Assembly: GCA_016716125.1 (NCBI GenBank)
Contig: JADJWZ010000007.1
Location: forward strand, 62,001 to 126,000
Direction: 5' to 3'
DNA: 64,000 bases
Source of the DNA: Ignavibacteria bacterium
GTDB lineage: Bacteria > Bacteroidota > Ignavibacteria > Tepidaquicellales > Tepidaquicellaceae
Part shown: positions 7,753 to 17,506 of the stretch, piece by piece
Layout of the letters: every line of letters starts with the position of its first letter
Numbering within the stretch: position 1 is the stretch's first letter
Made by a program: the position numbers and the translations under genes
The notes under the pieces: generated by a model
Seen by the model: only the letters and a program-made list of their open reading frames with translations
Told to the model about the DNA's origin: nothing
Databases searched by the model: none

Positions 7753-8785
7753 ACATCTGATGATGTCCGAAGAAGTAAAGTCTGCAATCGAAGGCAATAA
7801 GCCGGTCGTTGCGCTTGAGTCAACTATTATTTCACACGGTATGCCGTATCCGAAAAATTTTGAAACAGCTCTTGAAGTTGAGAAAACTGTGCGCGACAAT
7901 GGGGCAATACCCGCTACGATTGCAATCATTAAAGGGGTTATTAAAATTGGTCTGAATAATGAAGAGCTTGATTTTTTATCAAGGAATAAAATTCTAAAAG
8001 CTGAACAGGTCAAAGGGCATATAAGAATTGTACCGAATAAAGATGATCTTGAACCGGTTTCATCGGTTCCAAAGAATAATATTTTAAAGGCATCAAGAAG
8101 AGATATTCCTATAATTGTTTCACAAAAACTAAGCGCAGCTACTACAGTTTCAGCAACTATGATCTGTGCAAAGCTTGCGGGTTTGAAAATTTTTGCAACA
8201 GGCGGTATAGGCGGAGTTCACAGGAATGCACAGAATACATTTGATATTTCAGCTGATCTGACAGAGTTAGGACAAACTGACATCGCTGTTGTCTCCGCAG
8301 GCGTGAAGTCAATTCTCGATATCGGTCTTACGCTGGAATATCTCGAAACTCTCGGCGTGCCTGTGATCGGTTACGGAACAGATGAGTTTCCGGCGTTTTA
8401 TACAAGAGTCTCGGGATATAAAGTGAATTACAGACTTGATTCTCCGGAAGAGATCGCAGCTTTGATTACTGCAAAAAAGGAACTCGGTTTAAAAGGCGGA
8501 GTGATAATTGCAAATCCCGTCCAGGAAGAATTTTCAATGGATAAAGAATTAATTGACAAAGCGATTGAGGAAGCTCTTGTAAAAGCGGATAAAGCGGATA
8601 TTAAAGGAAAAGACATTACGCCATTCCTCCTTGCTGAAATAAAAAACATCACGGGCGGAAAAAGTCTTGAGACGAATATTAAGCTTGTGATAAATAATGC
8701 TAAAGGGCGCATTGAAAAAGTATTTATATTCTTTAGTGAATTCACTGAAAATAATTTCGTAACTAATAATAATTTCGGTGCGTAA
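7739..8785 (+). CDS. psuG: Pseudouridine-5'-phosphate glycosidase
   Basis: The 348-residue product carries hallmark PsuG strings: KPVVALESTIISHGMPYP near the N terminus (with the metal/phosphate-contacting ESTIISHGMP), then FATGGIGGVHR, DISADLTELG, and GTDEFPAFYTR. PsuG reversibly splits pseudouridine 5'-phosphate into uracil and ribose 5-phosphate in the cytoplasm. It overlaps psuK by 14 bases and is surely co-transcribed. Internal Met codons at positions 8 and 9 are alternative starts. After GGKSLETNIKLVINNAKG the tail (about 30 residues, Phe- and Asn-rich) is longer than and unlike that of typical relatives of about 310 residues; it may be a natural extension or the result of a small indel near the end. 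Confidence 0.92.
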   Translation: MSLSEHLMMSEEVKSAIEGNKPVVALESTIISHGMPYPKNFETALEVEKTVRDNGAIPATIAIIKGVIKIGLNNEELDFLSRNKILKAEQVKGHIRIVPNKDDLEPVSSVPKNNILKASRRDIPIIVSQKLSAATTVSATMICAKLAGLKIFATGGIGGVHRNAQNTFDISADLTELGQTDIAVVSAGVKSILDIGLTLEYLETLGVPVIGYGTDEFPAFYTRVSGYKVNYRLDSPEEIAALITAKKELGLKGGVIIANPVQEEFSMDKELIDKAIEEALVKADKADIKGKDITPFLLAEIKNITGGKSLETNIKLVINNAKGRIEKVFIFFSEFTENNFVTNNNFGA

Positions 8786-8891
8786 AAAAACTCATTTTAA
8801 TATCTGAATTTAATTTTTATTAAAAGTATATTTCCTGCAAGAAAAATTTTTTTATTAAACAAATTTTTTTACTGAATACAGTTTACAGTTC

Positions 8892-11231
8892 ATGAAGTTT
8901 TTTATACGGATATTTATTGCTGCCTTATTACTGATCTGTAATGCAATTCCTGCAAGCGCGCAGATACAGGTATCCGATACAGTATCAGCGCAGGATACCG
9001 CTAAAGTTGTATTCACTCCTAATCTCACGCCTGAAGTAACTGTAACAAGAATTTCAAAAGATAAAATAAACATTGACGGAAAGCTCGATGAAGCCGAATG
9101 GAAAACTGCCGGCACGGCGGAAAATTTTACTGAAATAGCTCCCGGTGATAATGTGAAACCTGAAGTAAATACAAAAGCATACGTTATGTATGATGATGAT
9201 TTTATTTATTTCGGATTTGAATGTTATGATGATATGAAAAATATCAGAACGTCAATGACAGACAGGGATAATATGTATCAGGATGACTGGGTCGGACCGT
9301 TCATTGATACATACGGAAATCTGAAAGAGGCGTTTGAGTTTTATGTTAATCCTTACGGAATTCAGGGAGATCTTCACTGGACGCCGAATAATGAAAGCTC
9401 CAGCAGGGATTTTATTTACAGCGCTGAAACAAAGATCTATGCTGATAAGTGGGTCGCTGAAATGAAGATACCTTTTAAGACACTGAGATTTCCGGATAAG
9501 AAAGTGCAGGAATGGAGAGTTCATCTGGTCCGTAACAGGCCGAGGAATTTAAGGCAGAGGATCTATTGGGCGTCGGTCTCGAGAGATGATCCGAATTTTG
9601 TCGGGCAGTCGGGAAAGTTCAAAGGTATGGAAAATATAAAAGGCGGAAATAATCTTGAGCTGCTGCCGTATGTTTCCGGTTCCGAAAGCGCTATGCTGAA
9701 AGATCCTGTCACTCTTGATTCCGAACTGGAATATCAAAATCCGAAAGCTGATTTTGGTTTTGACATAAAATACGGACTGACTTCAGATCTTTCGCTTAAC
9801 GGCACATACAATCCTGACTTCAGTCAGGTGGAAGCGGACGCTCCGCAGATCGATGTTAACAATCCCTTTGCATTATTTTATCAGGAGAAAAGACCGTTCT
9901 TTCTGGACGGGGAAAGTTCATTCCGGTCCCAGCTCAATTATGTTTATACACGTTCTATAAATAATCCGGTCTTTGCCGCAAAGTTGACAGGCAGCGCGGG
10001 TAAAAAACTTGACATCGGATTTATGTCAGCTTATGACGAGAATACTCCGTTTGTCATTCCGCTGGAAGACAGAAGTTATGTACTGCAGAGCAATAAAAGT
10101 TCATTTGTAAATATACTCAGACTCAAGTATGACCTTGGCGGAGAGAATTATATAGGCGGACTTTTTACGGACAGGGAATACAGTTCGGATTCAGGATTCA
10201 CAACTAAATTCACGGGATACAACAGAACGGTCGGCGCGGATTTCTCATTTAATTTTTCAAGGAATTATTATATCAACGGACAGGTGACGGGAATTACGGA
10301 AAGGGAAATATCTGACACGGCATTCTTTGACCGCGGTGATAATTTCGGAAAGGACAAGAAAAATAACGCGGCATTCAACGGGGAAAGTTTCAGCGGACTC
10401 AGCGCCTATCTTTCGTTTGAAAGGGAATCGGAAAATTACGGATTCTACAGCGAATATATATTCGAAAGTCCGAATTCGAGAAGAGGAGCAGGATATCTTT
10501 CCAGAAATAATTATCATCTCGGCTATACATATCAGTATTATAATTTTTATCCGGAGACCAGACTGCTGAGACGCATTACGCCGGATGCTGATATAGATAT
10601 CCGGTTTAATACAGACGGAATTAATAAAAGACAATACGTGCAGACAGGTATTACATTTGAATTTCAAAACGGCACAAGAGTCTGGGGAAATTATAAATGG
10701 GTGAACAATGAAAATTATCTAAACACACGTCTTAAGGATGTAACGGGATGGAATATAAACGCTGAGAATTTTGCTTTGAAACAGATAGGAGGAGGATTCA
10801 GTTATTCGCGTTCGAGAGATGTGATAAGATTTGAAAGCATTCCGTCTGTCGGCGAAGGGCAGAGCTTCAGCATATGGAGTAATGTTAAACCTATTGACAG
10901 AATAGTTAGCGTATTCAGATATGATTATTCGGAGCTCGGCAGGTCTTACGGCGGAGAGCTGCTTTACGCCGGCTGGGTATTTACAAATACAACTTCGTAT
11001 CAGTTCAACAGAAATCTTTTCATCCGTTTTGTAACGCAGTATGATTCATTTAATGATTCATTCGGATGTGATCCGCTTATCAGTTATAAATGGAATCCGT
11101 TCACAGCGCTGTACCTCGGCACTAACCACAGATTCGAGCAGATAGAAAATTCTCAGATCTCAAACCAGACTACACTGAAAGAAAGTCAGAGGCAGATCTT
11201 TATAAAATTTCAGTACTTGTGGCAGATGTAA
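8892..11231 (+). CDS. DUF5916 protein with CBM9-like N-terminal domain
   Basis: The 779-residue product has a signal peptide (MKFFIRIFIAALLLICNAIPASA). Residues about 55-230 form a CBM9-like beta-sandwich, typical start KINIDGKLDEAEWKTAG followed by FIYFGFECYD. The rest (about 250-779) is the DUF5916 region: alternating aromatic and polar strands, FSQVEADAPQIDVNN and FYQEKRPFFLDG, ending in a strand with terminal Met (FQYLWQM), as in outer-membrane beta-barrels. The likely place is the outer membrane. Members often sit near peptidases or sugar systems, but the function of the family is unknown and no partner is adjacent. It ends in a terminator shared with the convergent next gene. Confidence 0.85.
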   Translation: MKFFIRIFIAALLLICNAIPASAQIQVSDTVSAQDTAKVVFTPNLTPEVTVTRISKDKINIDGKLDEAEWKTAGTAENFTEIAPGDNVKPEVNTKAYVMYDDDFIYFGFECYDDMKNIRTSMTDRDNMYQDDWVGPFIDTYGNLKEAFEFYVNPYGIQGDLHWTPNNESSSRDFIYSAETKIYADKWVAEMKIPFKTLRFPDKKVQEWRVHLVRNRPRNLRQRIYWASVSRDDPNFVGQSGKFKGMENIKGGNNLELLPYVSGSESAMLKDPVTLDSELEYQNPKADFGFDIKYGLTSDLSLNGTYNPDFSQVEADAPQIDVNNPFALFYQEKRPFFLDGESSFRSQLNYVYTRSINNPVFAAKLTGSAGKKLDIGFMSAYDENTPFVIPLEDRSYVLQSNKSSFVNILRLKYDLGGENYIGGLFTDREYSSDSGFTTKFTGYNRTVGADFSFNFSRNYYINGQVTGITEREISDTAFFDRGDNFGKDKKNNAAFNGESFSGLSAYLSFERESENYGFYSEYIFESPNSRRGAGYLSRNNYHLGYTYQYYNFYPETRLLRRITPDADIDIRFNTDGINKRQYVQTGITFEFQNGTRVWGNYKWVNNENYLNTRLKDVTGWNINAENFALKQIGGGFSYSRSRDVIRFESIPSVGEGQSFSIWSNVKPIDRIVSVFRYDYSELGRSYGGELLYAGWVFTNTTSYQFNRNLFIRFVTQYDSFNDSFGCDPLISYKWNPFTALYLGTNHRFEQIENSQISNQTTLKESQRQIFIKFQYLWQM

Positions 11232-11260
11232 TAATTTTAAATGGTAAATTATAAAACTAA

Positions 11261-11291
11261 AAACCATTTCGAACAACATTCGAAATGGTTT
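11261..11291. terminator. Bidirectional rho-independent terminator
   Basis: A 13-bp perfect stem AAACCATTTCGAA/TTCGAAATGGTTT (11261-11273 and 11279-11291) has A on its left and T on its right, so it can stop both the DUF5916 gene and the convergent gene ending at 11314. Confidence 0.88.
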
Positions 11292-11313
11292 TTTGTTTTT
11301 GTAAAAAATAAAA

Positions 11314-11874
11314 TCAGCTCTTAACGGAATCTATGATCTGCTTCGCACCGTCAACGCCTGAAGAAAGAGTTTTTTTGACGGAATCTACAGCTTCTCCGCC
11401 GATTTCTTTTGCGGCGTCCATAGCAGCCATAACAGCTGACTTAGTAGCGTCAACCGTATTACCGCCAACCTTGCTGACCGCTTCTACGGAACCTTTGACT
11501 GATTCAAGCGCGGCATCACCAATGTCAACACCGAGATCTTTAGCGCTATGCAAAGCCTGTCCCACAGCTCCTCTTACAGCTTCGTCCTGAGAACCGCCGG
11601 ATTCCATGACGCCTTCCACCGTTCCACTTACCACACCTTTTACAGCAGTAATTACGCTGGCTCCGATTTCAGCTACACCCGACAATGCTCCCTGGACTAT
11701 GGAGGCGGGAAGTTTTATTCCTTCCTTTATAATCCCGGCAGTATCTTTTATTGTATTCACCGTAATTTTTTTTACTACATCTACTACAGTGCCTGCAATG
11801 TCTGAAACGCCTTTTAAACTTGAAGCAATTGTTCCTTTGACTCCGTTAACTAACTTTGAAATAACTGTAAACAT
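11314..11874 (-). CDS. Ala/Val/Gly-rich helical repeat protein, unknown function
   Basis: I do not recognise this 186-residue protein. It has no signal peptide or long membrane segment. It is built of loosely repeated amphipathic stretches such as SVKGSVEAVSKVGGNTVDA and SAVMAAMDAAKEIGGEAVDS, rich in Ala, Val, Gly, Lys and Asp, and low in aromatics and Cys. Such composition recalls LEA-like or apolipoprotein-like helices and some phasin-like proteins, which is only a resemblance. It stands alone on the minus strand, with a bidirectional terminator. Highly soluble, flexible helical protein is the safest reading. Confidence 0.6.
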   Translation of the reverse strand: MFTVISKLVNGVKGTIASSLKGVSDIAGTVVDVVKKITVNTIKDTAGIIKEGIKLPASIVQGALSGVAEIGASVITAVKGVVSGTVEGVMESGGSQDEAVRGAVGQALHSAKDLGVDIGDAALESVKGSVEAVSKVGGNTVDATKSAVMAAMDAAKEIGGEAVDSVKKTLSSGVDGAKQIIDSVKS

Positions 11875-12075
11875 GGTATTTTAATTTAATTTTGAAATAA
11901 CATTTTATAAAGATAACTTAATAAAATTTTTTATGCAAATTTAAACCTCTTTAGTTTCCCGGCTTGGAAAGGAGATATAAAAAATTTAATTAAACCGTAA
12001 TGGCTTAACCCGGACTTTAAAAAGTTTAAAGTATATCAAAAAGAATATTATATTATTAACTTTATCGCAAAAATC

Positions 12076-12609
12076 ATGATGAAATTATTTATGACAAGTT
12101 TTATATTTCTAATAATTTTATTTAACGCTTCATCAATATTCCCGCAGGTAAAGGATTGTGACATTTCATACCTGGATTCAAATCATGTCAGAAAAAGTTT
12201 TTACAAAATTCAGCTTGAACAATTGAGATCTGACAAGCTTATATTTTCTGAATCAGGAAATATTCACAAAGTATCTTTACTCAATCTGAAAAGGATCGGA
12301 TACATATCGGATTCCAGATCGCCTAAAGGAATGCTGATCGGCGCAGGCATCGGCGCAGGTCTGGTTATTACATTAGGTATACTGCAGAGCGGAGATAAAG
12401 GCGGGCATCCGGACTTTTCACTTAACTTCGGTCAAGTAGTTGCGGGTACTCTCGTAATGGCTGTGATAGGCGGAATTATCGGCGGCGCTATCGGAGGAAT
12501 TTCAAATGAAAAAGAATATGTAAGTATAGATCTAAGTAATTCGGATCTTAAGAAATCACGTGATATAATTAATCAGTTGTTTAAGAAATATAATGCGGGA
12601 GATGATTAA
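12076..12609 (+). CDS. Exported hypothetical protein with glycine-zipper segments
   Basis: The 177-residue product begins with a signal peptide (MMKLFMTSFIFLIILFNASSIFPQ); a second Met one codon on is an equal start choice. After a short polar domain (about 25-80, with CDISYLD) there are two hydrophobic glycine-rich segments: LIGAGIGAGLVITLGIL (about 95-112) and GTLVMAVIGGIIGGAIGGIS (about 126-145). This glycine-zipper pattern is seen in small outer-membrane and envelope proteins, but no specific family can be named. It stands between a terminator-ended gene and a long AT-rich gap, and is probably transcribed alone. Confidence 0.6.
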   Translation: MMKLFMTSFIFLIILFNASSIFPQVKDCDISYLDSNHVRKSFYKIQLEQLRSDKLIFSESGNIHKVSLLNLKRIGYISDSRSPKGMLIGAGIGAGLVITLGILQSGDKGGHPDFSLNFGQVVAGTLVMAVIGGIIGGAIGGISNEKEYVSIDLSNSDLKKSRDIINQLFKKYNAGDD

Positions 12610-12854
12610 TTTTTAGAGCGCGTCCCCAATTGGGAGATTCGGAATGCGCGCGTAACGAGGATAGAAAAGTATTTTAATTTCACCATACGATTTATTGTAA
12701 AATTTAAACTCTGATTTTTTTTTGTTATCTTTTCACTACAAATAATATTAGCAAAATATTATTCCAAAGTAAAATCTGGTACAACATTCAATTTTTACAC
12801 TTATCCGTAAAAATTATTTTACGACATTCATTTTACAGTTTTAAAAATTAATCA

Positions 12855-14924
12855 ATGCATAATATACTCTTCCTGCAGGATCTTGCAGTTGTCATCATTG
12901 CAGCGGGACTGGCGACGATCCTTTTTCGTCAGCTGAAGCAGCCTGTGGTGCTCGGGTATATTCTTGCCGGTGTAATTATCGGTCCGCATACTCCGCCTTT
13001 TACATTTATCGCTGATGAAAAAACTATCGAGACGCTTGCAGAGCTTGGAGTAATTTTCCTGATGTTCTCGCTCGGGCTGGAATTCAGTCTGAAAAAATTA
13101 AAGGAAGTCGGATCTACTGCTGTAGTCGCGGCAACGCTTGAGATACTGTTAATGCTGTGGGCGGGATACGGTCTCGGGCAGTTATTCGGTTGGAGTCAGA
13201 TGAACAGTATTTTCCTCGGCGCAATACTTTCCATTTCATCAACTACGATCATCATAAAAGCTCTTGAAGGACTTGGCAAAACGCGTGAAAAATTTGCGCA
13301 GCTGATCTTCGGAATTCTGATCATTGAAGACATACTTGCTATATTGCTTATTGCTCTGCTATCGGGATTTGCCGTGACAGGTGAAATTGCAATCAAAGAT
13401 ATCGGTTCTATTCTTCTTAATTTAGCCGCTTTCATGGGGATCTTACTTGTAACCGGTTTGATCTTAGTGCCGCGGCTTTTGAATTATGTATCGAAATTCA
13501 AAAGCAATGAAATGCTGTTGATCACAGTAATCGGACTTTGTTTCGGCGTATCATTTGTGACAGTAAATCTTGGCTACAGCGTAGCGCTCGGAGCGTTCCT
13601 GATCGGAGCTATTATTGCCGAAGCGCGGCAGATACATAAAATTGAAAACTTAATGTTCCCGGTGCGTGATCTCTTCAGCGCAGTATTTTTTGTATCCATC
13701 GGACTAATTATAGATCCCGTGATTATTTTAGAATATATTGGTCCGGTCATTGCCATTACTCTTGTTGTGATAGCGGGCAAAGTGATCGCCTGTTCACTCG
13801 GATGCATATTATCCGGTAATGATACAAAGACTTCCATTAAAGTCGGAATGAGTCTTGCGCAGATAGGGGAGTTCTCATTCATCATCGCTGCGCTTGGATT
13901 AACTCTCAGTGTGACGGATGATTTTATTTATCCAATTACTATTGCAGTTTCGGCGCTGACTACTTTAACCACTCCGTATCTGATCAAAAGTTCAGAAAGC
14001 TTTTCCAGCCTGATTGAAAAATACGCGCCGCGTTCCGTTATCAGAACAATGGAAGTCTATTATCACTGGATAAATAAACCTGCAAAGGAAGGACCTAACT
14101 ATACAGGCAGAAAGATCCTCCGTAAAATTTTACTTCAGATAATTCTGAATCTTCTGATCATAACGGGAATATTTATAATGTTTGCTTTTCTTAATGAGAA
14201 AATAAAATTTTTTCTGGGATTATACATTACAGACATAGAGATCACAAAAACGATACTTTGGTTTACAGCTATTCTCATAAGTTTTCCGCTGATATTTGCC
14301 GTGTGGAGAAAGACTCTCGCCGCATCTATGGTAATAGCTGAGCTCAGCACTATAGAATCAGAATCATCGAAAAGAAATACAATGCATTCGGTTGTTTCGA
14401 ACACAATTTTTATCGCCGGCTCACTAGGTCTTATAGTTATGATAATCCTGCTTAGCTCAACGCTTCTTCCTTCATCAAATCTTCTGATACTGTCAATAAT
14501 ATTAATTGCGATCTCCGGGTTTTTTATGTACCGCAGTTCTGTAAAGATCTACGCCCGCGCTCAGGATGCATTGAAGGAAACATTTATTCAGCCGGCTGAC
14601 AGCTCTGAGGTAAATTTGATAAACGAACATCCCATGCTGGAAGATGTAAAACTTGAATCTGTTATAATACTTCCGAAGACGATCTGTGTAAATAAAATGA
14701 TATCAGAAATAAAACTACGTGTTGAAACAGGAGTTAGCATTATCGGAATTGAGCGTAAGGATCTGAGCATTGTAAATCCTGATCCTGATGAAGAGATATA
14801 TGAAGGAGATAAGATACTGGTCATCGGTCATAAAGATCAGCTTGAAAATGCGAAAAAATTTCTGAACTCCCCAGAGACTGAACTTAAAACAAAAAATATT
14901 TTTCCGCGGGATACGGTAGGGTAA
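12855..14924 (+). CDS. CPA2-family cation:proton antiporter with RCK_C domain
   Basis: The 689-residue membrane protein has a Na+/H+ exchanger domain of the CPA2 (KefB/GerN-like) type at about 1-390, starting FLQDLAVVIIAAGLATILFR and with PVVLGYILAGVIIGPHTPP and ELGVIFLMFSLGLEF. A second hydrophobic region with four or so segments covers about 425-560. Residues about 610-680 form a regulatory TrkA-C (RCK_C) domain (ETGVSIIGIERKD ... DKILVIGHKDQLENAKKFL). Such proteins exchange K+ or Na+ for protons at the inner membrane and serve pH and salt homeostasis; the bound regulator of the RCK_C domain is unknown. No nucleotide-binding TrkA-N domain precedes it, unlike KefB/KefC. It is a single gene. 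Confidence 0.85.
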   Translation: MHNILFLQDLAVVIIAAGLATILFRQLKQPVVLGYILAGVIIGPHTPPFTFIADEKTIETLAELGVIFLMFSLGLEFSLKKLKEVGSTAVVAATLEILLMLWAGYGLGQLFGWSQMNSIFLGAILSISSTTIIIKALEGLGKTREKFAQLIFGILIIEDILAILLIALLSGFAVTGEIAIKDIGSILLNLAAFMGILLVTGLILVPRLLNYVSKFKSNEMLLITVIGLCFGVSFVTVNLGYSVALGAFLIGAIIAEARQIHKIENLMFPVRDLFSAVFFVSIGLIIDPVIILEYIGPVIAITLVVIAGKVIACSLGCILSGNDTKTSIKVGMSLAQIGEFSFIIAALGLTLSVTDDFIYPITIAVSALTTLTTPYLIKSSESFSSLIEKYAPRSVIRTMEVYYHWINKPAKEGPNYTGRKILRKILLQIILNLLIITGIFIMFAFLNEKIKFFLGLYITDIEITKTILWFTAILISFPLIFAVWRKTLAASMVIAELSTIESESSKRNTMHSVVSNTIFIAGSLGLIVMIILLSSTLLPSSNLLILSIILIAISGFFMYRSSVKIYARAQDALKETFIQPADSSEVNLINEHPMLEDVKLESVIILPKTICVNKMISEIKLRVETGVSIIGIERKDLSIVNPDPDEEIYEGDKILVIGHKDQLENAKKFLNSPETELKTKNIFPRDTVG

Positions 14925-15016
14925 TATTTTTGAAAAGTTTCCTGTGATTATTTCGATTCTCAGATTATGAACACTCCGGGAGAATTGGAACGAGGTAAAA
15001 GATGTTATCAAATTTT

Positions 15017-15049
15017 TCTCCTCCCCAAGCATTTAACTTGGGAAGGAGA
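15017..15049. terminator. Strong hairpin between convergent genes, possible terminator
   Basis: TCTCCTCCCCAAG (15017-15029) pairs with CTTGGGAAGGAGA (15037-15049) over 13 positions with one mismatch. It lies between two convergent genes, but the T run expected of an intrinsic terminator is weak on either strand. Confidence 0.45.
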
Positions 15050-15076
15050 GTTATTAAACTATTTTATAAAATCATT

Positions 15077-17083
15077 TTACTTCACCAGCGACAGCTTCTT
15101 TGTCTGGTTAAAATTATCAGCCGCGAGCTTATAAAAATATACGCCGCTTGCAAGTCCGCTGCCGTCAAATACTGCTTTGTAATATCCGGCTTCCTTGTAT
15201 TCATTTACAAGCGTCTTTACTTCTCTTCCTGAATTATCAAATATTTTTAAAGTCACAAATCCACTTTCCGAAAGTCTGTAGGAAATATTTGTAACCGGGT
15301 TGAAAGGATTCGGATAGTTCTGCATAAGCTCCGTTGATGAAGGAATTCCGATCACTACTTCACCGGTCAGCATGAAATATTCATATCCGCCGTTGAAGTC
15401 GATCTGCTTCAGACGGTATTTGTATTTTCCGGAAGTCAGATTTTTATCTTCGAAACTGTAATCTGCAGATGAGTTGGAATTTCCCTGACCTTCCGTAAAT
15501 CCGATCTTCGTCCATGCAGCAGAAGATTCATTTTTTACAGTACTTCTCTGTATCTCAAAGCCGGAGTTGTTTTGTTCGGATGAAGAGGACCAGTTTAATT
15601 TTACTGAGTTTGAAATTACAATTGATATAAATGAAGAAAGTTCTACTGGTAAAGGTGAGTCGCCGTTAAGTAAAATTGCTATTTCGTTTGTTTGTTTTTC
15701 TTTCGCAACTACATCAATATCGCCATCATCATCAAAATCTCCTGATGCAGTATATGGTGAATATAAAATGTTATTTTGAACTATACGCGTAAATAAACCA
15801 TTTCCATCATTCATATTCATAAGCAGTGGTGATGAATTAAAAATTGTTATTAGATCAATAAATCCATCTCCATTTATATCTGCATCCAAAGAATTATGAA
15901 ATATGTTAAAATATCCCTGATCAATAAATAAACCAGAGCCGTCATTTTTAAGATTTAATCCGGGAGAAATCATATCGATAAAACCATCATTATTGTAATC
16001 AAAAGTTTTGGAATCACTAACATATAATATTTCCGGTCCAAAACCATTTAATTGCTGAGAAAAAATTGTATTAATAGAAAACCCGCCTATTCCGTTATTT
16101 ATTAAAGTATGATAAGTTTTACAAAGATCATAAAATGTAATACTGCTTCCAAGTCCGACTCCATGAGTTCCTAAAATATCCAGATCACCGTCATTATTTA
16201 AATCATCTATCATAATTCTATCATAATAATTTGTAGGAGAGTTACAACTATTTGAAATTTGATAAGTTTCATCAACAGATAACAAACCATTTAAATTTTT
16301 TACTATTACAATTTCATTTCCATTTTGCTGAGAAATATATACCATATCAAAATATCCGTTGCCATTCAAATCACCAATAGAGCCATTTAAACCTGAATAA
16401 GAAGTAGACTGAATAAAATCTCCAACACCATTGTTTCTTAAATAATATGTAACATTATTTAAAGTTGTCTGGATATCCAAATCTCCGTCATTGTCAAAAT
16501 CGAACATAACAGGATATCCTGATATACTTAATGTTGAGTAATATGTAAATACTGCGAGACCATTATTTTTGTATATTTTGTCATCTATCAATAAATCAAG
16601 ATCACCATCATTGTCAACATCTCCGGATAAAATATATGGATTTTGAATAGTTGTAATCCCGGAAGACTTTGTAAAAAAACCTGTCCCACCAAGCACTTTT
16701 GTCCTGAATGAATATACAAAAGGAGAAATGCTTTCATTGGCAATTGTCTTTATTCCGGAAGTAAGTGTGAGACTAATCTTTTCTCCATATTTAAAATCAT
16801 TAACCGGATTAATTGTCAGAGTTTTTGTTACTGAGTTATAATCAAGCGAAGCGGTCATAAGTCCCGTTTGATAACCGAATAGTTTTATATTATCATCCGT
16901 CATCAGTGATCCGTTCATATCCTGCATAAAATTGATCTGAATATTTGATGATTTTACAACAACGTTTGAATTCATCGGCGGAGAAACTGAATTTATGAAT
17001 TGGTTTACAGGTGTTGAATTTACACAATATGAAAAAGTTAGATTTAATATAATAATCAACAGTATTTTGTTTAAGTTTTTCAT
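15077..17083 (-). CDS. FG-GAP/VCBS repeat protein with T9SS sorting domain
   Basis: The 668-residue product has a signal peptide (MKNLNKILLIIILNLTFSYC). Residues about 30-135 form an SbsA-like Ig domain (SPPMNSNVVVKSSNIQINF). Then come FG-GAP/VCBS-type repeats marked by Asp-rich calcium-binding turns: DVDNDGDLDL, DFDNDGDLDI, DLNGNGYFDM, DLNNDGDLDI, DYNNDGFIDM, DINGDGFIDL and DFDDDGDIDV. These repeats fold as a beta-propeller and often mediate adhesion or binding. The end (about 585 on) is a T9SS sorting domain (TELMQNYPNPFNPVT ... KKLSLVK). Expected on the cell surface. The ligand is unknown. Convergent with the antiporter gene. Confidence 0.85.
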   Translation of the reverse strand: MKNLNKILLIIILNLTFSYCVNSTPVNQFINSVSPPMNSNVVVKSSNIQINFMQDMNGSLMTDDNIKLFGYQTGLMTASLDYNSVTKTLTINPVNDFKYGEKISLTLTSGIKTIANESISPFVYSFRTKVLGGTGFFTKSSGITTIQNPYILSGDVDNDGDLDLLIDDKIYKNNGLAVFTYYSTLSISGYPVMFDFDNDGDLDIQTTLNNVTYYLRNNGVGDFIQSTSYSGLNGSIGDLNGNGYFDMVYISQQNGNEIVIVKNLNGLLSVDETYQISNSCNSPTNYYDRIMIDDLNNDGDLDILGTHGVGLGSSITFYDLCKTYHTLINNGIGGFSINTIFSQQLNGFGPEILYVSDSKTFDYNNDGFIDMISPGLNLKNDGSGLFIDQGYFNIFHNSLDADINGDGFIDLITIFNSSPLLMNMNDGNGLFTRIVQNNILYSPYTASGDFDDDGDIDVVAKEKQTNEIAILLNGDSPLPVELSSFISIVISNSVKLNWSSSSEQNNSGFEIQRSTVKNESSAAWTKIGFTEGQGNSNSSADYSFEDKNLTSGKYKYRLKQIDFNGGYEYFMLTGEVVIGIPSSTELMQNYPNPFNPVTNISYRLSESGFVTLKIFDNSGREVKTLVNEYKEAGYYKAVFDGSGLASGVYFYKLAADNFNQTKKLSLVK

Positions 17084-17506
17084 GATCTTTAATTAAATTT
17101 TAAGAAAATTCTTTATTTTGTTGGATAAGTAAGCTGACTGAAAGAATTTGTAGGGATGATGAAACTTAAGCAAACAAGCAAGCATTTTTAAAGGCAGTAA
17201 ATTGATTCTTCATAACTTCTCCTTTTTTATTTATTTGAACTTATGGATAAGGATTTTTGAAATCAAGACTTATTTATTAGCTGACGGAAATTCTCTTAAC
17301 ACGAATTTTAAATTGACTGCATTCATAAATTGTTAGTATTATTTTCTTATCGATAAAATGGAAAAATTATTCTTTGAATTTTATTTGTTGATCTTAACAC
17401 TTTATGAATTAATCAAAAGATACAATGCAACGGATCTCATAAGTGAATTACTTTTTAGGTCTTAAAAAAGTATTTTCGTAACATCAAAAAAACTAAATTT
17501 ATTTAT
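17084..17506. other. Intergenic region between divergent genes
   Basis: About 420 AT-rich bases between the FG-GAP gene (minus) and the HMA lipoprotein gene (plus). Promoters for both should lie here. I see no gene or strong hairpin. Confidence 0.55.

Noticed and set aside
8700..8785. Possible frameshift near the end of psuG
   Set aside because: The long Phe/Asn-rich tail is odd, but no alternative frame gives a clearly better end, so it is only noted under the gene.
12618..12651. GC-rich pair GCGCG/CGCGC after the glycine-zipper gene
   Set aside because: The arms are five bases with a long loop and no T run, too weak to call a terminator or operator.
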